Positions 22,601-32,443 of a stretch of DNA of 64,000 nucleotides are shown piece by piece. The position numbers and the translations under genes are program-made. The notes beneath the pieces are model-generated. The model made no database searches. It was given only the letters and a program-made list of their open reading frames with translations, and had not been told where the DNA came from. Source of the stretch: Astropecten irregularis (taxonomy: Eukaryota; Echinodermata; Asteroidea; Paxillosida; Astropectinidae); NCBI GenBank assembly GCA_963971285.1, contig OZ020259.1, forward strand, positions 4,340,001 to 4,404,000. Direction: 5' to 3'. The stretch's first letter is position 1, and every line of letters starts with the position of its first letter.

Positions 22601-23298
22601 ATAGTATCTGGTACACAGACTTCTTTCATTGCATATAAAGACCCCCATGCAGTTTGAATTTCCCAGACTAAACACTCTATTGCTATATCACATGATTTTT
22701 CATGCTTAAGCAAATTTTGTGCTTAAGCAGCTCTATGAAATTGGCCCCAGTGCATTAGTGCAAGACGTCTGTTTTGTCAATAAGCAAAAGCTTGCCCCGA
22801 ATCATGTGATACATAGTAACAGTATCTTCTAATAGTCTGGAGAATTCAGGTTTTTTTAATTGCCTTGGGCCCAATTTCATGGAATCCGTTACCGATAGCA
22901 AAAATTCTTCGCTTACGGTAGCAGACTTTCTTTGGTTACGGTTAGCATATTCCACGGAAGAGTTTCCTTTTTGGTAACGGTATAAGCAAGGAATTTGTGC
23001 AGAATGCATACGACAGCCCGTTAGCAGAAAATGATCACAGTTACCCTAGAAATTCTTCGCTAACCGAAAGTCTTGCTTACGGATTCCATGAAATAGATTT
23101 CACGCTTAGCAGTGCCCGTAAGCACAAAAATAGGCTGTAACGGATTCCATTAAATTTGGCCCTAGTCACATGATTACACAAGTTCTCCATTTTCGTTGAC
23201 AGACACTGAATGCTGCTCGTGCTTCCTTCCTACCTGACTGCGAAAAGAACGAACTCATCCAACAGTTGAGGGCAGCATTCAATCTCACCGACGAATGA
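16565..23298 (+). CDS. ADA: Adenosine deaminase (ADA1 type), complete, 9 exons
   Basis: Catalyses hydrolytic deamination of adenosine and deoxyadenosine to inosine and deoxyinosine in the cytosol. Exons: 16565-16618, 17405-17466, 18179-18301, 18682-18941, 19590-19705, 20403-20546, 21334-21431, 22385-22514, 23203-23298. They give 360 codons plus stop with no frame break, close to the 363 residues of human ADA. Zinc ligands HIH in VELHIHLEG, His in HRTIHAGE and Asp in NTDDP are present, as are the catalytic Glu of HAGE and the His of GHGYH. The start sits in a good context (GACAATGG) and gives a short N-terminus without a signal peptide, arguing for ADA1 rather than the secreted ADGF/ADA2 type. 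Exon lengths 62, 123 and 130 match my recollection of human exons 2, 3 and 10; exon 4 here equals human exons 4 and 5 fused. Confidence 0.97.
16764..17033. repeat. Palindromic MITE in ADA intron 1 (GACCGATCCGATGGC family, copy 1)
   Basis: Ends GTATAGACCGATCCGATGGC and GCCGTCCGATCGGTGTATAC. Inner inverted arms include TTTTGTCCGGCAACAAAAG and CTTTTGTTGCCGGACAAAA-like words. About 270 bp. The second copy lies just past the ADA stop codon. Confidence 0.88.
17405..17466 (+). CDS. ADA: ADA exon 2
   Basis: 62 nt, phase 0 in and 2 out. Encodes [20 protein letters not shown] with the first two zinc-binding histidines. The acceptor is TTGTACAG and the donor GTACGA. Confidence 0.95.
18179..18301 (+). 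CDS. ADA: ADA exon 3
   Basis: 123 nt. Encodes [20 protein letters not shown], then [20 protein letters not shown], up to a GTAAGT donor. The acceptor is TTCTCCAG. Confidence 0.95.
18342..18600. repeat. CAATTTCATGAAGCACT element, two copies
   Basis: Two consecutive copies (18342-18490, 18496-18600) carry GCTAAGCAACATGTGATGTC and AATCACTATGGTGATACTGA words. A relative at 59288-59450 begins CAGGGGCCGATTTCAC. The second copy ends only about 80 bp before ADA exon 4. Confidence 0.65.
18682..18941 (+). CDS. ADA: ADA exon 4
   Basis: 260 nt, encoding [18 protein letters not shown], then the [20 protein letters not shown] region. It spans what vertebrates split into two exons (144 + 116 = 260, from memory). 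Donor GTTAGG. Confidence 0.95.
19349..19486. repeat. CGATCGTAGG element in ADA intron 4
   Basis: GGGGTCGATTTCACCAAACT to GTGAAATCGACACCTG. Same family as the 12316 copy. Confidence 0.75.
19590..19705 (+). CDS. ADA: ADA exon 5
   Basis: 116 nt. Encodes [20 protein letters not shown], then [18 protein letters not shown], the strand carrying the conserved Asp-hydrophobic-Gly-Gly-Glu segment. Donor GTACGT. Confidence 0.94.
19774..19970 (+). repeat. GGCTGT/GGCTTC hexamer array in ADA intron 5
   Basis: About 33 imperfect hexamers of GGCTNN type. It is followed near 20040-20110 by GTAGCCAAAAGCCTCCATTT, which also occurs near the GGAGCC array of the HYR gene (32222-32240). It translates as a spurious Ala/Val ORF. 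Confidence 0.85.
20403..20546 (+). CDS. ADA: ADA exon 6
   Basis: 144 nt, phase 0 to 0. Encodes HRTIHAGED (zinc ligand His and catalytic Glu) and [12 protein letters not shown] (catalytic His). Donor GTGGGT. Confidence 0.96.
20560..21115 (+). repeat. GTGGCTGATGGG minisatellite in ADA intron 6
   Basis: Alternating half-units GGGTGTGGCTGATGGGTTGG and GGGCTAGTTTAGAGTGCCTG, about 60-70 bp per higher-order unit. It starts just after exon 6. Confidence 0.85.
21334..21431 (+). CDS. ADA: ADA exon 7
   Basis: 98 nt, phase 0 in and 2 out. Encodes [20 protein letters not shown], then [13 protein letters not shown]. Donor GTAAGA. Confidence 0.94.
21487..21735 (+). repeat. tRNA-derived SINE (family B), fullest copy
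   Basis: Box A region AGCTCAGTGGCCTAGCGGTA, box B GGGTTCGAATCCCACCTGAG, then a body with AAGCACTGAGTAC and GAAGGGCAAGCCTAATTTG. Other copies: 31680, 44070 and 58495 (all minus). Lies in ADA intron 7. Confidence 0.85.
22140..22290 (+). repeat. SINE family A copy in ADA intron 7
   Basis: GTTTCATTGGCTTCTGACTG leader, TAAGCTCAGTTGGTAGAGCG, GCTGGTTCGAATCC and tail TTTCTTTGTTCAC. Confidence 0.85.
22385..22514 (+). CDS. ADA: ADA exon 8
   Basis: 130 nt. Encodes [17 protein letters not shown] with the adjacent Asp pair (zinc ligand and substrate contact). Donor GTAAGA after CAAGTG. Confidence 0.96.
22867..23162. repeat. GGCCCAATTTCATGGAATCC element, copy 1
   Basis: About 296 bp with inverted ends (CAATTTCATGGAATCCGTTA and TAACGGATTCCATTAAATTT). 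The interior carries TTACGGTAGCAG and GGTAACGGTATAAGC. An inverted copy lies at 37713-37996. It ends 40 bp before ADA exon 9. Confidence 0.82.
23203..23298 (+). CDS. ADA: ADA exon 9 (stop)
   Basis: 31 codons, [20 protein letters not shown], then [11 protein letters not shown], ending at TGA 23296-23298. Acceptor TTGACAG. Confidence 0.95.
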   Translation, partial: TLNAARASFLPDCEKNELIQQLRAAFNLTDE

Positions 23299-23900
23299 GG
23301 GAAAAAAGTGAAAGAACGAAAGATGAATCTTGGTTTTAAAAATACGCTAAATATATGGCTTATACACCGATCCAACGGCGCCACCATGGAGGTAGGAATC
23401 ACCCGCCATTACTGCAGTGTCCCCGCCCGTATTTTGTCCGGCAATAAAAGAATTTACGTCCGCCGCACTCTATCCTGCAGAGTGTATGTCCCCTAATCAT
23501 GGGACATACACCCTGCAATTATAGAGTGCGGCGGAGCGTAAATGCTTTTGTTGCCGGACAAAAGGCAGGTGGGGACACTGCAGTAATGGCGGATAGTATA
23601 TCGTGCCGTCAGATCGGTCTCTACACAAATTGCTTGCCGTTGGCTTCATCATAGCAAAGCATCATGCTTAAGGACACAGGCTGTACTATCCTAAATATAT
23701 ATATATTTATATACGTACATGTATATATATGCAATTTAATGAATAATTTACTCAATATGTGGTAAAATGAAATATAATAATCATGCCGTCTGGTGAAAAA
23801 AAGAAAAGAAAATTATCATTGTGCAAGGAAAAATTTATTTTCAATAAAATAACAATTATAGTGCGTTTAAATAAATATTTGCGGAGTCACTAGGACATAT
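23299..23900 (+). other. ADA 3' UTR candidate with poly(A) signals
   Basis: AATAAA occurs at 23443-23448 (inside the MITE copy) and at 23843-23848. Use of the first would end the transcript in the MITE; use of the second would place the whole palindrome in the mRNA. Which is used cannot be told from sequence. Confidence 0.5.
23361..23625. repeat. Palindromic MITE just after the ADA stop (copy 2)
   Basis: Ends TATACACCGATCCAACGGCG and CGTGCCGTCAGATCGGTCT. Inside are TTTTGTCCGGCAATAAAAG and TTTTGTTGCCGGACAAAAGG. Begins 63 bp after TGA. Confidence 0.85.
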
Positions 23901-24335
23901 TGCAATCTTCAGCTTTTCTAAGAGTGTTTGGGTTTTTTGTGCGATTAATTTGTTTGAAGTGGACACACATATTGTTTATTGATGCCATTCCAGAATTAGG
24001 AAAAATATTTATTACTTCGTAGTCTTGTCTGCCCGAGTGTGAAAACGTGGCGGTGACTTTACAAGCGATTTCAGGCAACTTTACTAAAAATTAGTGTGTG
24101 TTGTTTGTAAGGAGGAAATGCTCTGGACATTAAAGTGTATATTTTCTTTAAGGCAAGCAACAACTTAATTTCCCTCGGATCAGCTGATTTCCTTGTCACA
24201 ATCATGCATTTAAAATTAGAGAAACACTGCACAAAGTCTTGTAATGATTGAAATTTCCTTTCCTTTTTAAAGTCTGAAGTGCATGCCTGTTTTTATATGT
24301 GTCACTTTTTGATAATGATATACATTCATGACATT

Positions 24336-24724
24336 GCTAAAGCCTGCCGCACACGAGAGCCAAGTGCTTACGCCAGAGTTCATTCGTGAATCTTGGCGTA
24401 CGCACTTGGCGCTCGTGTGCGGTGAAAAAAGCTCAAGATATCAACGCCACTGACGCTGCGGTAAATATCTAACGTGTTTGATAATTTGCGGCCACATGCG
24501 CGATACCGGTGTCTGCAGCGCAGATAGCTTTCGTTCACCGCACACGGTACAGCTGTTGTCACTAATGACCAAATTTATCAAACACGTTAGATATTTGCTG
24601 CAGCGCAAGTGGCGCTGAAATCTTGGGTTTTTTTTCACGGCACACGAGGGCCAAGTGCGTACGCCAAGGTTCACGAATGAACTTTGGCGTAAGCACTTGG
24701 CTCTTGTGTGTGGCAGGCTTTAGC
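24336..24724. repeat. Doubly nested palindromic element, about 389 bp
   Basis: Outer ends GCTAAAGCCTGCCGCACAC and GTGTGGCAGGCTTTAGC. Each end carries its own hairpin (CCAAGTGCTTACGCCA / TGGCGTACGCACTTGG). The two halves are also inverse around TATCTAACGTGTTTGATAA and its complement. Confidence 0.88.
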
Positions 24725-24914
24725 TGTTGAAGTGAACAGAAAGATTTGGGTGTTTTAATTTATAATTAGGCAACATAGAAAACTTACATGACTCTCAAAT
24801 TGTAAAGCTGGGATGAAATTAAGTTAATCATCGATTGTAGGTGGTTTTTGGAAAACAAAATGACTAAATTTGTTCCTTTAAGTTCCTTTTAGTGTCTTTC
24901 TTTTTGTATTCATA

Positions 24915-25087
24915 TAATAGGGCTCCGTGCTCGTGACATCACATTCAGAAGTTCGGACAAACAAGTCGCGCGTGGCCCCATTAACTTACACGTAAACATT
25001 GTGCAAATTGTCCGAACATCCAGGCAACTATAGCTGTCGATAACAAAGGCCGTATTCTATAAATAGCTCGAGCACGGAGCCCTATTA
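24915..25087. repeat. GGGCTCCGTGCTCG-ended MITE, about 173 bp
   Basis: Ends TAATAGGGCTCCGTGCTCG and CGAGCACGGAGCCCTATTA are exact inverses. Internal GTTCGGACAA and TTGTCCGAAC. The outermost TA could be a TA target duplication. Confidence 0.85.
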
Positions 25088-25364
25088 AGGTAATTGGTTT
25101 TGCGGGAACATCACGGGACATTAATTATACTCTTTTATGAGTTTGGGTGGCTCTGACCGTGAAATAGCTTTTGTAGTTATGGTAGGAATTTCGTAGGATA
25201 CAAGTACTTTCATAACCATACTATACAGTGTGTTGATAGCTTGTTTTAGTACACTTTTGCTTTTGTTTTGGAGGGAATTTGCATCATTCTTTAGTTAAGA
25301 GTCCAAATAAATATCAGGCTTTTTGTAGTTGCTTGTATTTAAATTAAATCAATTAATTGAAAAG

Positions 25365-25492
25365 TGAATGAAGAATAATTGACTAGAGCGGGATTCAAAC
25401 TAGTGACCACTGGAACACTGTATCGGTACAGCATTCCAGGGGTTGGTCACTGGTTCGAATCCCACTTCAGTCAGATTTTCTTTGTTCACTTT
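25365..25492. repeat. SINE A, two facing fragments
   Basis: TTGACTAGAGCGGGATTC (minus sense) directly followed by GGTTCGAATCCCACTTCAGT and TTTTCTTTGTTCAC (plus sense). A head-to-head pair reduced to box B and tail regions. Confidence 0.75.
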
Positions 25493-26116
25493 ACATTGAC
25501 TTAAAATTGATTTAGTAAGTCTCCCTAATTTTGGTCATTTGTTGATAAAAAAAATATTATCCTTAATAAATAGGCCATATATGGAAGCTATATACATGTA
25601 CTTGGAGGTTTACTATAATCCAATTTGGGAAAGTGCTTTAAAATTATTGCTAAATGCATAATTAATGACTATATAAATTAATATTTGTATGCAAGTGCTT
25701 AATTTTGACCAAAAAGTTACCAAATGTATACTACGCCCCCAAAAAAGTCCCCCTTGGAACCCATCCACGCAACAATAGCGTGTGACGTCACCTACAGAAC
25801 TATATACCTCGCACCACAGTATACTGCCTGGCGTTCTGCATGTGACCTAAGCAAGGTTTTTCGTCAGGGAAAGTGGCTTGCTAAATTATGCATCCAAAAA
25901 TACCTCTTCATTTACAGTTTTTTAGCACAAACAATGATAGACAGGTTGAGTTTTATATAAAATACAGATGTATTTTACTTCATATGAGTTTTGATTACAT
26001 TAAAACTTAAATGTGCACCGATAATTCTCCAAATGATATTTTCATAAATAATCAACGCACAAACATCTTTAAACACTAGCGAACGTTTTGTTTGTATGAA
26101 AAGGCTGTCTTTCTTT

Positions 26117-26475
26117 AAAGGTAGTATCATACATTGGTTTTTGTCAAAGAAATACAGATTCATGGGCAAAAATATCAAGGACGATACAGTAACAGTCATC
26201 TGTGAAAATTTCAGTCCCATACGTTGCTCACTTTTTGAGAAAACAGTGAAAAACAGCCACAGTATTTCTTAAGTGTTTTCTCTTTTATTTTTGATCTTTT
26301 AAAAGATCAAAAAGATTTTTGGTCGTTGTTTTACTTATTTCTTGATAAATACACCAATTCTGGTGGACAAATTTTAACGGTATGTTTCTACCACCACCAT
26401 CTTCATACCCTGTAAGTTATACGTTATCTGTGAACATTTCTGTTTTGGTGTCTAACCAAAGTATGATACAACCTT
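26117..26475 (+). repeat. TAGTATCATAC-family MITE, near full length
   Basis: AAAGGTAGTATCATACATTG to AACCAAAGTATGATACAACC, with internal hairpin TTTTAAAAGATCAAAA. A fragment of a further copy lies at about 26770-26930. Confidence 0.85.
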
Positions 26476-27159
26476 TAAACTGGAGAAATAAAGGACATAC
26501 CATTTGCTGTAATTCAGAATACCGGATGTTTGTGGTCATGTGTGCTTTCCTCTCTCCTGCAGTTTGTTGCTTGATTGGTAGTCTCCGTCGGACTTCTTGT
26601 CTGTGGTGATCGTTTAAAGATAAATACATGATTGGTAAAGGTCACAGAACAGCACTCGCACTTTGTCTGATCAAACATGTACATGAAATATTAAACCTGT
26701 GAACATTTTAGCTCAAAGTCACGAGAAAGTAGCAAAAACCCGACTCAATTCTTCTCATAAAACATGAAGAATGGTTTTGATCTTACCCCGAGATCAAAAC
26801 TGTTTTCGTGTCTTTGTTTGACTAATTTCTGGATAAATACACCATTTCAGGTGGAAATATTTTAATGGTATGTTTCTACCATCTTCATACCCTGAAAGTT
26901 ATACGTAACTTTCTTCTACAACTGAAGAACAGATATTTTACTTACTTTGTCGAAAGAGGAACTTGTAGTGTTTACTGTTAAAACTCTTGGATGCAGCACA
27001 ACCCCAATATACAACCAAATAAAACATAAGTGATGGCTCTACCACTTCTTGAGTTTAAATGGTTACCTTTTATTTAAAACTGCTTCATTGGTTTAAAAAC
27101 ACAAAATCTGGGTTGGTAGTGGTACTTATCAAGATCTTAAAAACTTTTTTTGAGATTTA

Positions 27160-27445
27160 TCATTTCGTCGAACAAGATAGGGTTATTTTGCCTAAATTTT
27201 ACAGGCTGAGCTTAATAATAGACCATACCGTTATGTGGATCGGTTTGCGGAAACACCATGTACATGTAAGAATCGTTCGTACTTCTATTTCGTTCGCACT
27301 TCTCGCAATTATCATTGTAATTGTGAGAAGTGCGAACAAAACAGAAGTATGAACGAAATAGAAGTGCGAAGTACGAACGTGTTTACGCAAACCGATCCAC
27401 ATACCAATTATCACCATGCAAAGCCTCAAATCTTTCCTAGACCAT
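27160..27445. repeat. GGATCGGTTTGCGGAAACACC palindromic element
   Basis: Arms GTGGATCGGTTTGCGGAAAC and GTTTACGCAAACCGATCCAC. The inner stem is TCTATTTCGTTCGCACTTCT and its inverse. A long relative lies at 49770-50090; fragments at 38655, 46340 and 52650. Confidence 0.82.
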
Positions 27446-29052
27446 ACTTATGTTTTTGATTTTTGACAGAAATCGTGGAATTTTGCATATTGGATAAAAT
27501 TTGAAAGTTAACAGAGTTTCATGAATGGTTAACAGCCAAACACCGAGTGAGCGGTGTAACCGGGAACTTCCAAATTTAGAGAAGGACTCGGCACCCGGAT
27601 GAAATTGAATCTGTAGGCCTATTGATAATTTAAAGCCCTTTTTTTAAGTTATGGTCGAAACAGGTGGAAAGATGGTACCATATTGTTGTGGCCAGCACAA
27701 CGTGATATCGATCCTCACAAAATTTGTATCAGTCATAACGTGAACACGTAAACGAGACCAAAGATTCATCTTGAATCACTCAAATCTGTCAAAAAAATTG
27801 CTCCAATTTGGAATTTGGTTGAAAAATAACTGAAGTGCCCAAATAAAAATCCCCGTACCACGTTCTAGTTGTTACAGATTACATAATGGGATATTTTTTT
27901 TACCTTTACATACGGATTGGGTTAGGTTTAGGCTAAAATAAATAAAAAAATACTTCTTGGAGGTAAATTATACTTGTTACAATGTATTGTTATTCTTCGG
28001 TTATTAAAATTTTGTTCTAGTCAAAAACCACAACTTCAGACCAAGCTTCGACGACCAATGTTTCCAATTTACAATGAGGATTAATTAGTTTAATATCAAA
28101 ACATCTTTTAAAAAGTATTTTTTTTTCAAACTACGCTTCTTACAGTGCCTTATACCAAGACACAATTCAGTTTAAGAACACTGCGAGGAATGAATAATGT
28201 TAATTTAAAGCCCATAGTCGACATAAATGTCGCCCCCACATGGCAAAACTTGTTGGCTACATGTTTAATGGCCGATTCCAGATTTAAGAGATGTCACTGT
28301 TTAATTTTCTTGCAAGAACTCTCAATAATTATCCATTGTCGTTATTTCTTGGATTGTTGTAGGTTTTGTCATGCGAGGTCCGTTATTCAAAAGTTAAAAC
28401 ATTTCAATCTTATTATTTAAAAAGTATACAAGTATAAAACTCCACTGGCAAAATAGTACAAAATACTTGCTACTTCTCGAATAGCTCTCGAAAAGTCACT
28501 ATTCTTGCAGCTATTTGAAGGACTTTAGTTTTAAATATCAAATTGTTAGCTTGCATGAATACATACACACACACATAACGCTGTACTACAAAAATATACA
28601 TATAATGCGAAATATAAAAATACACAGAGATATACAAAAATATATATAAAGCGGATGAGTTCTTGTGTTAATCTAAGAAATAAAAACAGTTTTGGCCAAA
28701 TGTTTGACGAATGATTCCAAGTTGATCTTTTGGTTTTATAATGGCATTATTTGCATTGAAAAGATTTAAAAATTGTACGATAGTTTAACTTGTTCAAGTT
28801 TACCCATGAACCCATGGCATCCATAAGTTTGCGCAGAAACTTGGCCATCTCTGACCCCTAATGAGTTTCCATTTACTCCTGGGCGGAGAAGAGATATTAG
28901 TGGCAAAGTGCCTTGCCTAAGGACACAACCACCATGGACCATGATGAAAGGCTTCAAATCCAAAATTATCACAGTACAGACCCAATCACAGTATTAGGCA
29001 CTGACTTTGCAAATCGTACAATAATTCATTCATAAACACAAAATATTCAAAA

Positions 29053-29185
29053 CAATGGGAGACTTTGGAGAACCGGTCTTCAAGACAACAGCGCACGCAG
29101 GTGCAAAACAAAGCGCGCATGCTCACAATTACGGTTTGCGCGTGCGCTGTTGACTCAAGACCGGTTCTCCAACGTCTCCCATTGG
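29053..29185. repeat. GGAGAACCGGTCTTCAAG MITE, copy 2
   Basis: CAATGGGAGACTTTGGAGAA to AACGTCTCCCATTGG, with GC-rich centre GCGCATGCTCACAATT. Confidence 0.88.
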
Positions 29186-29845
29186 TTTAGTACTGCTCAT
29201 CAGCTACACAATTTCATTTGTGTGCGTTGATCACTTTCAAAATCTTCCACGTTTTAAAATGATAAAGTTTGGCACTCTTATGTTTACGAGAGCATGAGGG
29301 TTGTTTTTGACTTGTTTTTTTCTTTAATTAATGATAAAAGTGATTAAATCAGATCATTGATTAATTAGAACTCAAAATGGCAATTAGTAAGAATAACTCC
29401 TGTTACAAGACAATAAAAACTAGACATTTTGTTTTAATTCAACCACTATACCACGAAATCCTTACAAAACGATCCAAAACTGTTGTTTAGTACACAAGCT
29501 AAAAACATCGAAAAGTCAAAAACATTTATCTTAAAACTAAAAAAAGTCATCAAAGTATAGAATATGCTGTTTCAAAAACAAAGTCCAGTTTATAAAAAAA
29601 GAAATTGAGCGGCGTTTTAAAAAGGCACAAATGTTTAAAAAAGGCTCACAAAAATCTTTAGCTATCAAGTATTAAGAAGATCTTATAAGAATTGTTAAAA
29701 TGTTTTTAAAAAGTTGGTCCACATTTCGCTACTGGAAGTTAAAACTCTCCTCACTTTGAGAGAAGAGAATGGTGGAAAAAAAAGAGTTGAAATGAAAATG
29801 AAAAAATTATGGTTAAAAATATCGTTCAGCGATAATTGCAGACGA

Positions 29846-29979
29846 CCAATGGGAGACTTTGGAGAACCGGTCTTCAAGTCAACAGCACACATGCATGCAC
29901 GCGCAAAACAACACACACATGCTCACAATTGCATGCGCGTGCGCTGTTGACTTGAAGACCGGTTCTCCAAAGTCTCCCA
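29846..29979. repeat. GGAGAACCGGTCTTCAAG MITE, copy 3
   Basis: CCAATGGGAGACTTTGGAGA to TCTCCAAAGTCTCCCAA, 0.66 kb from copy 2. Confidence 0.88.
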
Positions 29980-30254
29980 AAATCAATAGGCACAAATATC
30001 TCACATTGAAGAATATATCGGCTCACGAGCAATAATATGACTTTGCAATGTGAAAATGTGCATGATTTTCTCGCTACGCGCGCCGTGTATAAGTTAGACA
30101 CCAAAACCTACATACATTATGATTTCCGATTTCATAACATTTACTAGCGATGTGAGACTGAACATCCAAAGCCTCGCATGGGTATAAAGTTAGTCTCTGA
30201 GTTTACTGTCTACGTCCCATCGTGATGATCTTAAGATGAAGGGGGATGGACTTC

Positions 30255-30311
30255 TTAGAAGTAATCGGCTTCCATGGTTCGTCCTTGGCCGTTGTTTCGT
30301 TGGAAGTTGTC
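30255..30311 (-). CDS. Exon: terminal, with stop
   Basis: 57 nt. [18 protein letters not shown], then TAA (30257-30255). Acceptor TTTGCAG. Confidence 0.88.
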   Translation of the reverse strand, partial: DNFQRNNGQGRTMEADYF

Positions 30312-32392
30312 CTGCAAATATCAAGACCAAAAGAATAATTCAAATAACCAAATATAGGATGGCTGACACCGGGCTGACACCATTTCACCAAACTCATCGT
30401 AATTTTATAATATCAATCGCAGGACTTATGATGCTGCATTGCAGTCCCACTTACAAGTCGAGGGATACGATGTGTTATCCTTTGTGTCTCGAGTTACGAT
30501 TGATCGTAGGGCTTCGAGATCGACCCTTGGGGCTGATTTCAATAACGCTTTGCGATCATCGCTAAAGCCCCCAAATCAATCGCTTAACGGAAAATTGCTA
30601 CCAAAAGTAGTGATTGATTTTCCGTTTAGCGATGGACTTGGGCCTTAGTGGCGATCGCAAACATTAGTGAAATCGGCCTGAGGGCCCTTTTCCAATCCTC
30701 GGGCTTAGCCTTCGGCTCTGGCCCTGTCATACATATGTATTTCATAGAGCTGTTAAGCACCAAAAAAATATGCTAAGCACAAAATAACTTGCTCAATAAA
30801 ACAAAACAGCATTCAAAATTCCATTTGATATTCATGGTCAACGAACAACAGCCAAAGAACAAATGCAATTTGCGATCATTGAAATTGATAATTTGATAGT
30901 GTATCGAGAAACGAATCCCAAAACCATACCCTGCACTTAATTGCTGATGTGTTCATCACTGAAAATCTTGGGAAGGCTTTCCTTCAAAGCTGACCATGAT
31001 TTTTGAGCTCAACAACGGACTGACAGATTAAACTTACCAATGCCTCCTGTCCCGTTGCAACATAAGGCCGCACGAAGGTGGTGGATTGTGGGTAATCGGG
31101 GACCATGTCATTTGCATAACCCACTCTCTGTAGTGACAAGTCGTCCTGTAGAGAAGAAAATAACACATTTTAAGATTTAAAATGTAAACAAAGGAAAATT
31201 GACTGGAGCGGGATTCAAACCAGCGACCACCAAAATACCGTGTCCCTATTAGTCAATTATCTCTGTTAGTTTGGCAGTCAGAAGCTGCGAAACCAAATGT
31301 GTAAGTTTTCAACATGTTCAGTGTTCAAATGTGAAAAGTGAACTAAGGAAAATTGACTGGAGCGGGATTCGAACCAGCAACTGCCAGCCGCTCTTACCAA
31401 CTGAGCTATCCAGCCCTAGGTTGGTGGTGTCCCTATAATAGTCAATTATCTTTGTTTGTTTGGCAGTCAGAAGCCATGAAACCAAAAGTTTTCACCATGT
31501 TCAGTGTTCAAATAAACAGAATGGATTCGACTTGTCACAGTCGGAACATTTTTCACAAATACGGAATTTCGTTAAAAATCAGAAAAACAGAAAGGCATTA
31601 CACACGGGCTAAGAGTCGACAGAACATAAAGAAACAAAGAATTCATATTTTCATGAATATTAAATGATTTTGGTTGAGAGATAGATAACATGCAAATTAG
31701 GCTTTCCCTTCACTGACGTGGATGAGCACTGTATATACTCAGTGCTTGTGAGAGCACGTGAAAAAAATCACGTGCTGGCTCAGGTGGGATTCGAACCCAC
31801 GACCTCCTGCTTACTACATGTACTAGTGCAGATGCCATACTGCTAGGCCACCTAAAATTTTCATATTAGATTTGTTTTTTTGTTTGTTTTTTAGTGATTA
31901 AAACTATGTTAGAAGTATTAGTCTACCCAGACAACCAATATAAATATAACACAAAACTGAAAAAAAAAGAAAAGAATTGTTTCTAGAGAAGACTTGATTA
32001 TTGTTGCTGCAAAATCGTCAGTGATTTTGTTCGGTTGAAATTCTCCATCAGTGCCCTCCCTACCCTCTTGTCCCGAGGCCTTTGTCAATTAAAGCTCGGC
32101 TCCGGCTCAGGCTCCGGCTTCGTCTCTGACATCCATATGCTGAAAATATAGGTTGTGGTTTTTCATTGAAGCTGAAACTCTCGTTTTCCTTTTCAAACCA
32201 GAGAATCGACTTCCAAACCGCAGCCAAAAGCCTCTATTTTGATACCAGTTATTTCAGAATGGATTCACAAAATGGAGGTGGAGCCGATTTCACCAAACTC
32301 ATCGTAACTTCTTTCTATCTATCCTATTTCGTAGGACATATGATGCATTTCAGTCTCAAGTCCTAGGATACGATTTGTTATCCTTCGTAACT

Positions 32393-32443
<51 letters not shown>

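Larger units (their letters stand above)
25493..30254. other. Intergenic region between convergent ADA and HYR genes
   Basis: AT-rich. Apart from the listed elements at 26117, 27160, 29053 and 29846, no exon or RNA gene was recognised. The 3' UTR of the minus-strand HYR gene must begin here; I found no AATAAA on the minus strand close to the stop, and a possible ATTAAA near 29333-29338. Confidence 0.5.

Noticed and set aside
28145-28420. 91-residue plus ORF in the intergenic region
   Set aside because: No recognisable domain, AT-rich, no splice or promoter context, no paralogue in the window.
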